Positions 1-11,369 of a DNA stretch of 64,000 nt are shown here, in pieces (within the stretch, counting starts at the first letter, position 1; every line of letters starts with the position of its first letter). This DNA is from Apium graveolens (lineage: Eukaryota; Streptophyta; Magnoliopsida; Apiales; Apiaceae), in assembly GCF_009905375.1 (NCBI RefSeq), contig NC_133656.1, positions 237,999,996 to 238,063,995 of the forward strand, in the 5' to 3' direction. The translations under genes and the position numbers were made by a program. The notes beneath the pieces were generated by a model. The model worked only from the letters and a program-made list of their open reading frames with translations. It did no database searches and was not told the origin of the DNA.

Positions 1-1076
1 CAAAGTGACATGTTTTCCTACTATGACCAAAACTCACAAACATCTGGATCTCTACTCGACACAAAGATAAAAAAGGTTAAAAATTTTCAATATACATATA
101 AACATTAAATAAATAAATATATAATGTAATTAAATTAATCACCTAAATAAAATTACTGAAAAATGATATAGTGTACAAATTTTTTAAATAAAAATTATTA
201 TTTACCGTTGCATTTTATTATCAAAATCAATAATATAAATTACTTATTAAAAAAATTATTATTTCATAAATAATATCTTATAATTTTGCTCAATATAATA
301 ATTTAAAATTTTAACATTTACTATTTTTGACCTTTGTTTTATTTATACTTTACTTTTTTTTGAAAAAACAAATTAATGTTTATTTTTAAATTTTTTACAA
401 ATAATGTCATATAAACATGCATATACAAATGTGACACTCAAAATTAGAGTGCCCTATTCCGTTGAACCACTTGCACACCCTCAAGTACGGCCCTGCATAT
501 AGACATAGTCCATTTTTGCTTCCCGGCATGAAAAAAGCCGTTTTAGATGCATTAATTTTTTTCCTTTATCTCATGTTTTAATTCCATCACTACATTTTAT
601 GCAGTTATATTTTCTTAATAACATAAATCTTTAAATTATTGGTTAGATTAATTGTTTTAGTGTTTCTTTAACCCTTTCTTTTCGAATCTTACTCTGTTAT
701 AAGTAGTTCATGTCAGCCAATATTTTAATTTTCGAGGTCATGCTTGTCTGAACTCTTACCCAACCATGAGATTGGAGCAACATAGCAATATAGTAATATT
801 TTATATAATATTAATACTATGAAAGAATTTTTGTTGTTTTATATGTTTATTGTTTCTGAAAGCTGCAAAACTGCTTCAGATGGTTTAAAGACTGTTCATT
901 TTATCCAACTGAATGGTATCTACTTAACATTCTGTATATGGATTGATCAATATTGAACACAAATCAACTTTTTTATATATTTTGTATATGCTAAAATTTT
1001 CTTATATTATTTTATATATGCTAAGAACATATACAACATAACTTGCTCAAAGTACACAATCAAGACATACAAATAA
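1..1076. other. AT-rich intergenic stretch, no gene seen
   Basis: Very AT-rich DNA with many A and T runs. I see no open frame with family resemblance, no tRNA-like motif and no clear inverted-repeat element here. Confidence 0.6.
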
Positions 1077-1782
1077 CTATAAGTCGTTGAATGCCAATTT
1101 TGGCGGCTGATATACCAGTTTCGATAACTTCATGTAACATCTATGTCCGTCCTCAGACGAGCAAAACAGTTTAACATAATACACATGATTGAGTAAATTA
1201 AACAAGGTCGCAACCACAAGTTCATCTTGAACGTATACATGATTGTGTTGTTTTAACACAATATGCATGATTGAGAAATATATATTTAAGTACATAAACA
1301 CTTATTTGCATTGAGAATACACTTCGAGTCATTTTGTGAAACATTTTGGGTGATGAAGCCTCACTAGTTGGGAGAAAGAAAGTGCACGCGAGCAAGATGG
1401 TATTCTTTTCCAGCTATCCAAACTCCTGTTTGTGACCATTCGATGTCTTCTCAATCAAGATTATCCTCCAACACATGTCACGGGAATTTATATCAATGTA
1501 TTAAGAACATGAGAACGAAAGGTCTTCTACAATAACAAGTTCCATGATTTCCATATTCAGCAGTACACATGGTTCTTCTATAAGATCTTTTGGAACGCTT
1601 ATTATAACATAGTATAGTATATCCAGGTTAGAGCAATTCTGTTGTAGGTAAATCAGGCACAGGCATTTGGAAAAAAACAACAATAATAGATAAAGTTTAG
1701 GCGATTCAACTGCTAATATACACCCACCGAAGGGCATATACCCAATTGTAGAAAAGAGGAATATGGCTAAATTGCAAGACAT
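1077..1782 (-). pseudogene. Possible F-box/LRR (FBD-type) gene fragment
   Basis: Two minus-strand open stretches (1501-1782 and 1077-1301) translate to leucine-rich segments that look like the variable leucine-rich part of plant F-box/FBD/LRR proteins, for example a stretch containing LQQNCSNLDILYYVIISVPK (from about 1635) and one containing VVATLFNLLNHVYYVKLFC (from about 1230). No F-box, no start and no complete FBD domain are visible, and the pieces are not joined in one frame. The family call rests on general resemblance only. The fragment lies on the same strand as the other broken genes that follow it, so I treat it as a decayed copy, not an expressed gene. Confidence 0.3.
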
Positions 1783-2048
1783 AAGAGGTGAAAAAATTTA
1801 AACATATGAAATAATTAAGTCTACAAGCTATTAAACATGTGCAATGACATCACTTACATGGGCTTAACCCTCAGAAAACAACATAATTGGATTAAACTTG
1901 CAAACAATTGACCTTACTCCAAACATTTCTAAATGAATGTGATCATAAATATTAATTTATCCAGATATATATACCCACATTTAAAACAAGGTTATCATAA
2001 CTTTCTTCTGATACAAAGACAACATATCACAGTCACCAGTGTTTCCAC

Positions 2049-2424
2049 ATACATATTTGCCACTGTGTCTCCCGTTTCAAGCCACGTAGGAGCTGCACGA
2101 GCTAACCTTGGACCCTGCAACCTATCTCCATGAATGGCTCTCCCCTGTGCGCCATTATAAGCACTAGCTAGAATATTTGAACTTCTACTTGAACTAATGG
2201 TCACATCAGCAGCACCATGTATGTCGTACTTCCACATACCAGTATCATGGAAAGCCATTTTTCACACAGCCGAAGCAAAAGAAGAGAAGATTTAAAGAAG
2301 AGAAGATTTTCCTTATCTGGAGCTCGATATAGAATGACGCTTTACTGGAACTCGTCTACAAATTATTTGGATGCACCAATGTGGCCTTCTTCTTCAAGTG
2401 CGGGAAAATCTGCAAGGCTATCAG
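2049..2424 (-). pseudogene. CID5/6/7-like (PABP-interacting, CUE/Smr family) gene fragment
   Basis: Read on the minus strand from a splice-acceptor-like site at 2425-2427, the sequence begins ADSLADFPALEEEGHIGA and, after broken frames, continues with GMWKYDIHGAADVTISSSRS and RAAPTWLETGDTVANMY. From memory, these match the order of conserved segments just before the DUF1771 helix in Arabidopsis CID5/CID6/CID7 proteins, which bind poly(A)-binding protein and carry CUE and Smr domains. An in-frame stop follows the first segment and the middle linker is degraded. The DUF1771 and Smr parts are missing. The copia element was inserted 66 bp upstream of the acceptor, in what would be the preceding intron. 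The family call is fairly firm, the exact parent gene is not. Confidence 0.55.
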
Positions 2425-2489
2425 CTGCAAAACCAGGAAATGTAAGATAATAAAACGAGAGGGTTTACATATGTATTCTCTAGCATATG

Positions 2490-2763
2490 TGTTGAGAAAA
2501 ATTCAAATAATAATAAACTTGATTTATGTAGTAGTTTCTAGAATGATCTTGAAGTGTCTTTTAGAAATTCTAAAAGTTTTGTGCATGTACCTAGTAAATT
2601 GAAATTCTAGAACTTATATATCTAGAAAAATGAAGAGTCTTGTATTAAATAGTGTATCTAGAATTATCCATCAAGGCCTATAATATCTAGAATTTCTCCT
2701 CTAAAATATTATCTCTCTCATTTTTAAACACTTCACCCAACCTCCAAAATATTTTTCCCAACA
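2490..2763 (+). repeat. 5' LTR of the copia element
   Basis: The segment starts TGTTGAG and ends CCCAACA, giving the TGTTG/CAACA terminal inverted repeat expected of an LTR. The primer-binding site follows two bases later. Its 274-bp length is normal for a copia LTR. No second copy exists in the window, so its age cannot be read from LTR divergence. Confidence 0.75.
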
Positions 2764-2765
2764 AA

Positions 2766-2780
2766 GTGGTATCAAGAGCT
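2766..2780 (+). other. Primer-binding site (initiator Met-tRNA type)
   Basis: TGGTATCAAGAGCTT lies just inside the 5' LTR. TGGTATCAGAGC is the usual complement of the 3' end of plant initiator methionine tRNA; this copy has one extra A. Confidence 0.7.
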
Positions 2781-2798
2781 TGGTGATCCTCCATAGAG

Positions 2799-3606
2799 AT
2801 GGCAAACAATAGTGTTCCATTTCAAGTTCCGTTGCTCAACAAGAGTAACTATGATAACTGGAGTTTGAGGATGATGGCTCTTCTTGGCGTACATGATGTA
2901 TGTGAGATAGTTGAAAAAGGCTACAATGAATCGGCGAATGAAGTCGGACTATCCCAAGTTCAAAAGGATAGTTTGAAAGATTCAAGAAAGAGGGACAAGA
3001 AGGCTCTCTATCTAATCTATCAAGGGATAGATGAAGATACTTTTGAGAAGATCTCAAGTGCAAAGTCATCCAAAGAAGCTTGGGAGAAACTTCGGACGTC
3101 ATTCAAAGGACTTGATCAAGTCAAAAAGGTACGCCTTCAAACACTAAGAGGAGACTTTGAAGTTTTGCATATGAAACAAGGTGAGCTTGTATCAGATTAT
3201 TTTTCAAGAGTAGTAATGGTTACAAATAACCTTAAAAGAAATAGTGAAAAGAAGCAAGAATTATGGAGAAAATTCTTCGTTCATTGGACTCCAAATTTGA
3301 GCATATTATTGCCATCATTGAAGAGACAAAAGACTTGGAAAGTATGACAATGGAGCAACTTCTTGGTTCACTACAAGCTTATGAAGAAAAGAATAGGAAG
3401 AAAGAAGAGATCGTGGAACAACTACTCAAGGTGCGAGTTGATTCAAAGTAACAAGAAGGTGTTCAAATTCCACAAAGATAAAGTTATGGTCGAGGACAAA
3501 GTCGAGGACGAGGACAAGGTCGAGGTAGAGGCTGCGGTTATGGATATGGACGAGGTTGGAAGCCTAATGATGACAACAATAATCAAAGAGGAGAAATTTT
3601 AACAAG
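2799..3606 (+). pseudogene. gag: copia Gag, frameshifted
   Basis: The ATG at 2799 opens the typical copia Gag start (FQVPLLNKSNYDNWSLRMMA), followed by the UBN2-like core with ALYLIYQGIDEDTFEKISSA and LQTLRGDFEVLHMKQGE. A frameshift near 3250 moves the continuation (MEKILRSLDSKFEHIIAII, from 3263) to another frame, and a stop at 3449 separates it from an RG-rich basic segment (about 3480-3600). The protein formerly packaged the element RNA in virus-like particles. The breaks show this copy is dead. Confidence 0.8.
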
Positions 3607-3611
3607 AGGAC

Positions 3612-6600
3612 GTGGGAGAGCAAATACGCAACCAAGGTATGATAAGTTACACATCTTATAATTGTGAAAAAATTGGACATTATGCTTCCGAATGTAGAGC
3701 ACCAAGGAATAATAAAGTTCAAGAGAAGGCGTACTATATTGAAGAAAGAAGTGATGAAGATGACACCTTGTTATTGGCCTACAAAGACAATGAAAAAATT
3801 GAAGACACTCAATGGTACTTGGATAGTGGTGCAAATAACCATATGTGTGGAAAAAGAAGGATGTTCGTGGAGCTTGATGAATCAATCAACGGCAATGTAG
3901 CGTTCGGAGATGAAACAAAGGTGGAGGTAAAGGGAAAAGGTAATATTCTCATCCGACTAAAGAATGGAGAACATCAATTTATATCAAATGTTTATTATGT
4001 GCCTAACATGAAAAGCAACATATTAAGTCTTGGGAAACTATTGGAGAAAGGTTATGATATTCATTTAAAAAATAATATTATTTCGATAAGAGACAATTCA
4101 AGAAATCTTATTGTTAAGGTGCCTATGACAAAAAATAGAATGTTTGTGCTTAACATTCAAAATGAAGTTGCAAAGTGTCTCAAGATGTGTTACAAAGATG
4201 CATCATGGATTTGGCATCTTCATTTTGGACATCTCAATTTTGGTGGATTAAAGTTGCTCTCAAAGAATGGAATGGTTAAGGGATTGCCTCATATTCAATA
4301 TCCGGATCAAGTTTGTGAAGGATGTTTACTTGGAAAACAATTCAAAGCAAGTTTTCCCAAAGAGTCATACTCGAGAGCTCAAAAGTCATTGGAACTCATA
4401 CACGCAGATGTGTGCGGCCCAATTAGGCCAAAATCCCTCGGTAAAAGTAATTATTTTCTTCTATTTATTGATGATTTTTCTAGAAAAATATGGGTGTATT
4501 TTTGAAGGAAAAATCAGAGGTGTTCAACAATTTCAAGATGTTTAAGGCCTACGTTGAGAAGGAGAAGGGACTTCCTATCAAATCCTTAAGATCCGATAAT
4601 GGAGGAGAGTTCACATCAAAGGAATTCCAAAATTATTGTGAGGAAAATGGAATCCGAAGACAACTAACGGTGCCAAGATCCCCCCAACAAAACGGAGTTG
4701 CCGAAAGAAAAAATAGAACATTACTTGATATGGCGAGGAGTATGCTTAAAAGCAAGAAGCTACCCAAAGAGTTTTGGGCAGAAGCAGTATCATGTGTGGT
4801 GTACTTGTCTAATCGAAGTCCAACAAGAAGCGTGTGGGGAAAAACACCACAAGAAGCATGAAGTGGAAGAAAACCCGGGATCTCTCATCTTAGAGTCTTT
4901 GGAAGCATAGCTCATAAACATGTGCCAGATGACAAGCGGAGCAAACTTGATGACAAAAGCGAGAAGTATATCTTTATTGGCTACGATACCAATTCCAAGA
5001 ATAATGTCAAAGGCTACAAGCTCTACAATCCTAATACACAAAAGACAACTATCAGTAGAGATGTCATATTTGATGAAGAAGGAGAATGGGATTGGAGTCC
5101 ACATAATGAAAAATATAACTTCTATCCACAATTTGAAGATGAAGATAAAGAAGAACAAAGAGAAGAGCTTGTAACTCCACCAACTTCACCAAATGCAAGA
5201 TCAGATGAAGGTGATAGTTCAAGTGAAAGGCCCCAACGCTTTAGAAATCTAAGGGATATTTACGAGGTCAACGAAAATGAAGACAATCTTACATTATTTT
5301 GTCTAGTTACGGATTGTGAACCCATGAACTTTCAAGAAGCTGCTGAAAAGAAGTGTTGGATAAATGCTATGGATGAAGAAATAAAGGCGATAAAGAAGAA
5401 TGACACGTGGGAGCTAACTTCACTTCCAAAAGGGCATAAGGCGATTGGCGTAAAATGGATATACAAAGCAAAGAAAAATGCAAATGGAGAAATTGAAAAA
5501 TACAAGGCAAGATTAGTAGCTAAAGGCTACAATCAAAAGGCAGGCATTGACTACGATGAGGTATTTGCTCCCGTTGCCCGACTTGAAACTGTAAGACTAA
5601 TAATTTCTTTGGCAGCTCAAAATAATTGGAGGATACATCAAATGGATGTAAAATCAGCCTTTTTAAATGGAGTACTAGAAGAAGATGTGTATATTGAGCA
5701 ACCACAAGGCTATGAAGTTAAAGGACAAGAGGGAAAGGTTTTAAAGCTAAAGAAAACACTATATGGGTTGAAACAAGCCCCAAGGGCTTGGTATGAACGG
5801 ATTGACAAGTATTTCAAAATGAAGAATTTTAAAAAGTGTCCATATGAGCATGCACTCTACATCAAAATTTAAAACAATGATACAATGATTGTGTGCTTGT
5901 ATGTAGATGACTTGATCTTTACAAAAAATAATCCAAACATGTTCAAGGAGTTCAAAAAGGAGATGACAAAGGAATTTGAGATTACTAATATCGGGCTCAT
6001 GTCCTATTACCTTGAAATTGAAGTGAAACAAAAGAAAAAAGGCATCTTTATCACTCAAGAGGGATATGCAAAAGAAGTGCTTAAGAAGTTTGGGATGGAA
6101 GATTCCAATCTAGTTAGTACACCAATGGATTGTGGAACAAAGTTATCAAAACACGAAGAAGGAAAAAGAGTGGATCCCACACTCTTTAAGAGTTTGGTTG
6201 GAAGCTTGAGATACTTGACGTGCACAAGACCCGACATCTTGTATGCAGTTGAAGTCATTAGCCGCTACATGGAAAATCCAACAACTCATTGGAAGACCGC
6301 AAAGAGGATTCTCCGAAATATTAGAGGTACACTAAATTTTGGGATGTATTATTCTTGTTCTAATGATAAAAGGGTTGTTGGATATAGTGATAGTGATTGG
6401 GGAGGAGATATTGATGATTGCAAGAGCACAACCAGTTTTGTATTCTACATGGGGGAATCGGCCTTCACATGGATGTCAAAGAAGCAACCAATTGTCACCT
6501 TGTCAACATGTGAAGCGGAGTATGTTGCTGCAACTTCCTGCGTTTGTCATGCTATTTGGTTGAGAAATATGTTGAAGGAGTTAAATATGCCGCAAAAGGA

Positions 6601-6722
6601 GCCGATCAAGATTTTTGTGGACAATAAATCAGCAATTGCCTTGGCTAAAAATCCAGTTTTTCATGACCGGAGTAGGCACATTGACACTCGTTATCACTAT
6701 ATTAGAGAGTGCATAGCAAAAT
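3612..6722 (+). pseudogene. pol: copia Pol: protease, integrase, reverse transcriptase, RNase H (broken)
   Basis: In order: a zinc knuckle reading SYNCEKIGHYASEC, in which the first cysteine is lost; the protease site WYLDSGANNHM (about 3810); the integrase HHCC region (WHLHFGHLNFGG, CEGCLLGKQ); the integrase catalytic core with HADVCGPI, SDNGGEF and QQNGVAERKNR; the reverse transcriptase with WIYKAKKNANGEIEKYKARL, QMDVKSAFLNG and the catalytic YVDDL (about 5903); and RNase H with YSDSDWGGD and STCEAEY. Breaks: a frameshift at about 4490-4505, a stop at 4859-4861 where the neighbouring residues expect tryptophan, and a stop at 5870-5872 just before the YVDD segment. The frame leaves copia homology at about 6722. 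Confidence 0.88.
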
Positions 6723-6779
6723 CCATTAATTCTGCACACAGTTCATCCAAGTTTAAGAATCATCTTTCAAGACATTAAC

Positions 6780-7043
6780 AGAATTCCTCTTAACTTTGGA
6801 ATAGCAGCATTCTCTGGTACATAAATGAGACTAACTCTGCACCTCCATCACGCCCAGACCACCGTAGAACCATAAAGGCTGCATCAGAATTTTGTCTTTC
6901 TAATACAACTTGTGCTAATTTCCTTAGGATGAGTATCTGGGGCCTGTAATTTCCGGAAGAATGCTGCAGGCTTCCAGCAGAGTCTCATCTGTGGGAGTAG
7001 TGTCCACTGATTGTGCAACTTCTTGAGCTAAATTCAGTTGCTT
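6780..7043 (-). pseudogene. HOS1 (E3 ligase / nuclear-pore ELYS-like) gene fragment
   Basis: On the minus strand one frame reads NLAQEVAQSVDTTPTDETLL then EACSILPEITGP, and a shifted frame continues AQVVLERQNSDAAFMVLRWS and GRDGGAELVS. This matches the central ELYS-like domain of plant HOS1, a RING E3 ligase and nuclear-pore-associated regulator of cold signalling and flowering, where EACRILPEI and VLRWSGRDG are characteristic. A frameshift joins the two parts, and the stretch after GGAELVS skips directly to FMYQRML, so an internal portion is deleted. It is a fragment of about 85 codons from a gene of roughly 900. It directly abuts the truncated copia end. Confidence 0.65.
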
Positions 7044-7475
7044 CTTTTCAAAGTGCCTGCCCCAGTTGTCTCATTTTCGTACCACTTTGTTCCAACCAAT
7101 GGCTTCCCCTCCAACAATGTGTTCATAATTGCTATAACAATTGAAGTACACACAACAAGATTCTTTACTAGAGCAAATTTAGAAGTCCAAGTATCAATAT
7201 ATTCTGATATTATGCGATTTCTAGATACAATATCTTTCACCGCCATTTCTAAGAATATCTGGAAAGTTTCCCTGAACATTCCACTCCACAAGAAACCAAA
7301 TATCACAACAATTTAAAACCACAAGAAAGGGAAATTAAGCTTCTTTGTAAACCCTATAATTAATAGCGTATAAACATTAGAGTTCTTAAACCAAGCAAAG
7401 AAAACAAACTACTGTAAAGAAATCTCACCGTCCATGTGAGCTGCATCACCAACCAAAGCAGCCCCTTTTGAGCCA
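7034..7475 (-). other. Minus-strand open stretch of unknown origin next to the HOS1 fragment
   Basis: An open frame (7034-7306) contains EYIDTWTSKFALVKNLVVC and joins the HOS1 fragment region without a clear intron. Further upstream on the minus strand, about 7425-7475 translates to KGAALVGDAAHMDG followed by a splice-donor-like GTGAG; GDAAH is a motif seen in FAD-dependent monooxygenases. I cannot assign either with confidence. They may be further scraps of captured exons. Confidence 0.25.
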
Positions 7476-7734
7476 ATGAATAAATAATTTAATTGTTTTC
7501 ACACCCTGCCTTAGACCTTAGTACACTTTACCTGGAAATAGTAGAATTCTAGTTTTAAGATTGTTTATTTTGATGCTTTACAGATTTTAATCTCATATTT
7601 TGCAACCCTGCTTAATTATTTAAGGTGGCACATCTGAATTGCTCATTATGTATGTTGCGAGTCAGTTTCATTCATTTGTTGTAAAAAAATGAATTATGAT
7701 GAATTATATAGGTAAAATCTGCGGAAAAACACAA

Positions 7735-8245
7735 CTGCAGAAATTCTATATAGAGGGAGCCAGGTCAAGAATAATATTCAAAATTTTGAGTCAAAAGGGC
7801 AAGTCTTACCGAATAACATTAACTTAAGTTGTCCAAAACATTTTGACAATCTCGTATATTTGCAAAAAACTTAACGTAATATAAGTAAATGCATATAATA
7901 TTTAATTATTCCCTTAATCTCCTCTTAATTTACGACTATTCACATTTTCCCTACATTACAGAATCCTACAAACCAACACATTCTTGCAAACCAGAATGAA
8001 CTCTATCGATATACTGTTTCTTTATCATAACACAGTAATTAAAGATAATTGAGGATATTTCTATACTCTATCAGTATACTGTTTCTTTATCATAATACAG
8101 GATGTGTAATTGAAAGTCCTAGAATCTCTTGCAAACCAGAATAAGAAAACATCTTAGTCTCTACCAATTCCCAAATGCTATATGTCAGAGCAGAATATAC
8201 ATATATAACAGATCACGAAAATAGAACTAGACGTGCTAAAAAGTT
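7735..8245. repeat. Diverged duplicate of TFIIE-beta pseudogene intron sequence
   Basis: Blocks in this stretch reappear in the same order at 12310-12545, inside the first intron of the TFIIE-beta pseudogene. Examples are the block around 7740-7800 (GTCAAGAATAATAT, TTTTGAGTCAAA, GGCAAGT) and the block at 8113-8225 (GTCCTAGAATCTCTT, TCTCTACCAATTCCCAAA, ATACATATATAACAGATCA). Within it, 8000-8034 and 8065-8101 are a further local duplication (CTCTATC, ATACTGTTTCTTTATCATAA). No TFIIE exon accompanies this copy. Confidence 0.6.
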
Positions 8246-8851
8246 AGAGATTTTGCAAAATGCCAGGAGTGTGTAAATAAATCTGGGGCGCTTGCTAGAT
8301 TTTGGTCTTAATTAATGAAATAGGAACTGCAACAAGGCTATGTTTCCATTCTTTTAGGATCAAGCACTTAAAACAGCCTCTTTGTTGTTTCATCAGACTC
8401 TATGCACCATCTTATAACGAGGGGTTTTCTTTATCATTGGTTCTCGTATTTCAGCTAACATTGTTAAACTTCAGCTAACGGAAGTACACATCATGCACAA
8501 CTTTGCCAACTCAAGGTACACATTATACTTGCACCATTTGCAAAGTTTAGGTCCACAGGTTGCACATTTTACTCGGAAATAAATATACTTGGAAATTATT
8601 GGGGCAGGGGTATAATAGTTTCATTTAATAGAAATCAGTTGAACTTAAGGATATAACAATTGACTAATACTTATCAAGTTCTCATGTTTAAAAAGACAAC
8701 AATAGAGAAAAAAAGAGAGATGAAAAAGAAAATTCATAATAGAATAAAGGAGCTTAGGCTTACATACAAAAGAGTCTAATATTCTTTACCAGACCACTTT
8801 AAATATCAGCTGAGTCGAGTTAAATCCCAAAACAAGACAAAAGGAAAATGC
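8246..8851. other. Non-coding stretch downstream of the F-box gene
   Basis: I see no gene here. It follows the 3' end of the minus-strand F-box gene and contains A-rich tracts only. Confidence 0.5.
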
Positions 8852-10066
8852 TTACTCCTTTAGTGAAGTGATCAATCTCATAGGGTCGCCAAGTGGACGA
8901 GTTTGGTTGTCCGAATAAATGGATTTCATTCCTTGAAGGGAAACCATAGTTGGGGTATATGTAAAACAGTTTAAAAATCGAGAGCCGTTTTTGCCTTGAA
9001 GACACTTGAAGGTATCTGTTTTGTGATCATAGTAGTAGATCTTACCATATTCAAGGAATACAATCTCATCACCGTACTTGAAACCCTGTTGCATGAACTG
9101 AAATCGTCTAAATCTTTCGAAAGGGCCAAGGTCATACATCTTGATCCAGACACCACATCCCTCGTCCAAAGAATATACATCGAGCTTGCCAATTGGAGAT
9201 GGTTCATGTGCCATCAAAGTAAGAACATCTCTCATATTCACGAATCTGAATATCTTTCCACGTTCATTACTCCGTGCATCAGGAAAAAACTCGGCCAACA
9301 ACTTGAACTTGTTACTTGTAGCATCAAACTTGAGTGCAGTCAAAGATTTAACAAAGTTGTTCTTAACGGAGGGATATGTGCCATAAGAACAATAACCCGC
9401 AGATGTAACAAACATGTCGTGATCGGAAGAATACGTAGAATATGTCCAATAAGGACAATCCTTTACGTAAGTAGTTGGAATGTCCTCAAATTTATTCACA
9501 AGAAACTTAAGATCAGGAATGCATAGCGGAATCCATAAACTGGAGATAGAGGAGTAAACATAAGCACATGACTCGTAGACGACTACTACCTTGTAATCAG
9601 TACTTACATAATCAAAGCTGACTCCAACTAGATTTGGATAACTATAACCGCCTTGTTTGTTTTGTGGAAGATTAAATTCAATAGATTTGTGAATTGCGGG
9701 ATTCCATAAGGACAACCGTTTGAAGTGGCGAAGGAGACAAACTAAGCCATTAACGGAACCAATCAAAGAGTAAGCATTGATAGGGAGTAAAAAAATCTCT
9801 TGGTTTCGGGAAACAATGGAGATATGGAGCTTTTTATTAGTTACAAGACAGTCATAGTCGATAGGGTTTTGCATGGGACTGCGAGTCTTGTGCTTTTGAA
9901 TGAAGTGTGAACCGGAGAGTAGAGATAGCCATGATTTGGATACAGATTTAAAACGCACAACCGATTTGATTGGAAGTCGTGTGAGAATCTCGTCAATAAT
10001 TACTTCTTCCGGCAGCTCCCTCTTCAATCTTATTCTTTTTCCCCCAACCAAAACAGGTTGCAGCAT
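8852..10066 (-). CDS. F-box protein with F-box-associated interaction domain
   Basis: This is an intact single-exon frame of 404 residues. The N-terminal F-box (about residues 17-60) reads ELPEEVIIDEILTRLPIKSV followed by VRFKSVSKSWLSLLSG, the classic plant F-box that binds SKP1/ASK in an SCF ubiquitin ligase. The rest resembles the F-box-associated (FBA) domain of CPR1/CPR30-like proteins, with SLIGSVNGLVCLLR and LWNPAIHKSIEFNLP near the front and a beta-propeller-like pattern of short strands to the C-terminus. Length and single-exon form are normal for this large, fast-evolving family. The FBA part would select the protein to be ubiquitinated; its target cannot be read from sequence. It is the only intact gene in the first 17 kb. 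I chose the first ATG because it gives the usual short lead before the F-box. Confidence 0.88.
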   Translation of the reverse strand: MLQPVLVGGKRIRLKRELPEEVIIDEILTRLPIKSVVRFKSVSKSWLSLLSGSHFIQKHKTRSPMQNPIDYDCLVTNKKLHISIVSRNQEIFLLPINAYSLIGSVNGLVCLLRHFKRLSLWNPAIHKSIEFNLPQNKQGGYSYPNLVGVSFDYVSTDYKVVVVYESCAYVYSSISSLWIPLCIPDLKFLVNKFEDIPTTYVKDCPYWTYSTYSSDHDMFVTSAGYCSYGTYPSVKNNFVKSLTALKFDATSNKFKLLAEFFPDARSNERGKIFRFVNMRDVLTLMAHEPSPIGKLDVYSLDEGCGVWIKMYDLGPFERFRRFQFMQQGFKYGDEIVFLEYGKIYYYDHKTDTFKCLQGKNGSRFLNCFTYTPTMVSLQGMKSIYSDNQTRPLGDPMRLITSLKE

Positions 10067-10639
10067 CCTTGTGTAGTAGTTGGTCTTAAAAACCTAGCTA
10101 ACTGAGGGCTCATAGAAGATATGTAACTCTGAGGTACGTATGAGAGATTTCACGATCGAGCCTTCAGCATATATACCATTAAGGGGAGCGCAGGTCGGAT
10201 CGGTTCGGATTTTAACGGTTTTTAGCGGTTTCGGATTCGGATTTTTTCAGTTTTCTGCTCAGCCCTATATACTTTCATGGAATCATGGGCTCTTTATTTT
10301 AATGGCTCAATATCAAGTAGTGAATGGTTAGAATATGTCTGGAATCGGTATATACCCTAAACGTATGAAGTAATCTTTATCCTCAAAATTAATAAAAAAA
10401 AATCTCTTTATGCATGTTTGTGTTATTTTCTTAAAATACGTTTACTATAATCTTTTTTACTTATGTTAGAACATGAATTTTATTACAATTCCGTTCCGTT
10501 TTCCTCTGCAAACATTGTAGAAAAATTTATTAAATTTTTTTTTTGGGTAAAATTTTTTGCATTAAAAAAGAAAAAGAATACAATAGGACAAAGTGAAGTT
10601 CCTCAGAAGGCCAAGTAACAAATTAAGCTACTCGATCAC
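10067..10639. other. Upstream region of the F-box gene, no further gene
   Basis: The 5' flank of the F-box gene. A short GGTTCGG/CGGATT-rich block (10190-10255) is a low-complexity repeat of a kind seen elsewhere in plant transposon ends. No coding feature is supported. Confidence 0.5.
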
Positions 10640-10714
10640 GGTTGGATAGCTCAATTGGTGAATAGTTTATCCTCTGTCGTCCAAGGTTCTGGGTTCGATC
10701 CTCGCTCACCCCGG
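10640..10714 (+). repeat. tRNA-like SINE head (A and B boxes)
   Basis: TAGCTCAATTGG at 10647-10658 fits the RNA polymerase III A box (TRGYNNARNNGG), and GGGTTCGATCC at 10691-10701 fits the B box. Spacing and the flanking GG...CC are tRNA-like, but no anticodon arm folds convincingly and there is no acceptor stem. It is best read as the head of a tRNA-derived SINE or a decayed tRNA. No poly(A) or poly(T) end or target duplication was found. Confidence 0.5.
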
Positions 10715-11369
10715 ACTACTGGAAAAAACAGACAATAACTACTAACAAACAACTCAAAGGAGATTAACTATCCCCTGTCCAAGAATTTAGAGAACTATTT
10801 TTAATACATTCCTTTGCAAACCATCTAGAAGACTTTAATCTGCATTGGAGAAGAAGATTTCCGTATTCAGACAAATCAAATAGCATCCAATTTGAAATAT
10901 CAGAATTCTAATTGATTGCTTTAAATCCGAGGCAATAAAGTTCTCCATTCCAAGTAGTAATTGATGCGTGCAATGCCTGTTAAGATGCACGCTTGAGTTC
11001 AAATTTATGTTTAAGCGAGAAATTTTTTTTAAAAAATGCTGGAGCTCCATCTTCGCGGATTTTTTATGATCCAAAACAACAAAGTATTTATACATTATAT
11101 CATGAATTTACAATTCTATCAGAACAAAGACCAGATACAGATGAAAACTCTGTCAAATTATGCAGGGGCATACTCAGAATGACAAGTGATTTGTCTGTCT
11201 TTCAAGATGCACAATTTAGGCCAGTGAAAAGTGAACTTTCAAAACTAATGCAGCAAAAGGTCTAGATGAATCACACAAATTTTTTATTGATAATCACAGT
11301 CCCTGCAGATTCGGATCAGAAAGAAACTTGACAGCCATACCAACAGCATGATGACATCTTGATAGACCA

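Larger units (their letters stand above)
2490..6722 (+). mobile_element. Ty1/copia LTR retrotransposon, 3'-truncated and inactive
   Basis: The element has a 5' LTR (2490-2763), a primer-binding site just after it and a Gag-Pol reading region in copia order: Gag, zinc knuckle, protease, integrase, reverse transcriptase, RNase H. The coding similarity stops abruptly at about 6722, in the last part of RNase H, where the reading runs into unrelated sequence. There is no polypurine tract and no 3' LTR in the window. Several stops and frameshifts break the polyprotein. It therefore cannot move on its own. The loss of the 3' end fits a later deletion or an incomplete integration. Confidence 0.9.

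Noticed and set aside
2217..2602. Plus-strand open frames before and inside the copia LTR
   Set aside because: Antisense shadows of the CID-like fragment and LTR sequence; no family resemblance.
8996..9526. Plus-strand 176-codon frame
   Set aside because: Antisense to the intact F-box gene, with no recognisable domain.
10640..10714. A functional tRNA gene
   Set aside because: A and B boxes are present, but no acceptor stem or anticodon arm pairs properly.
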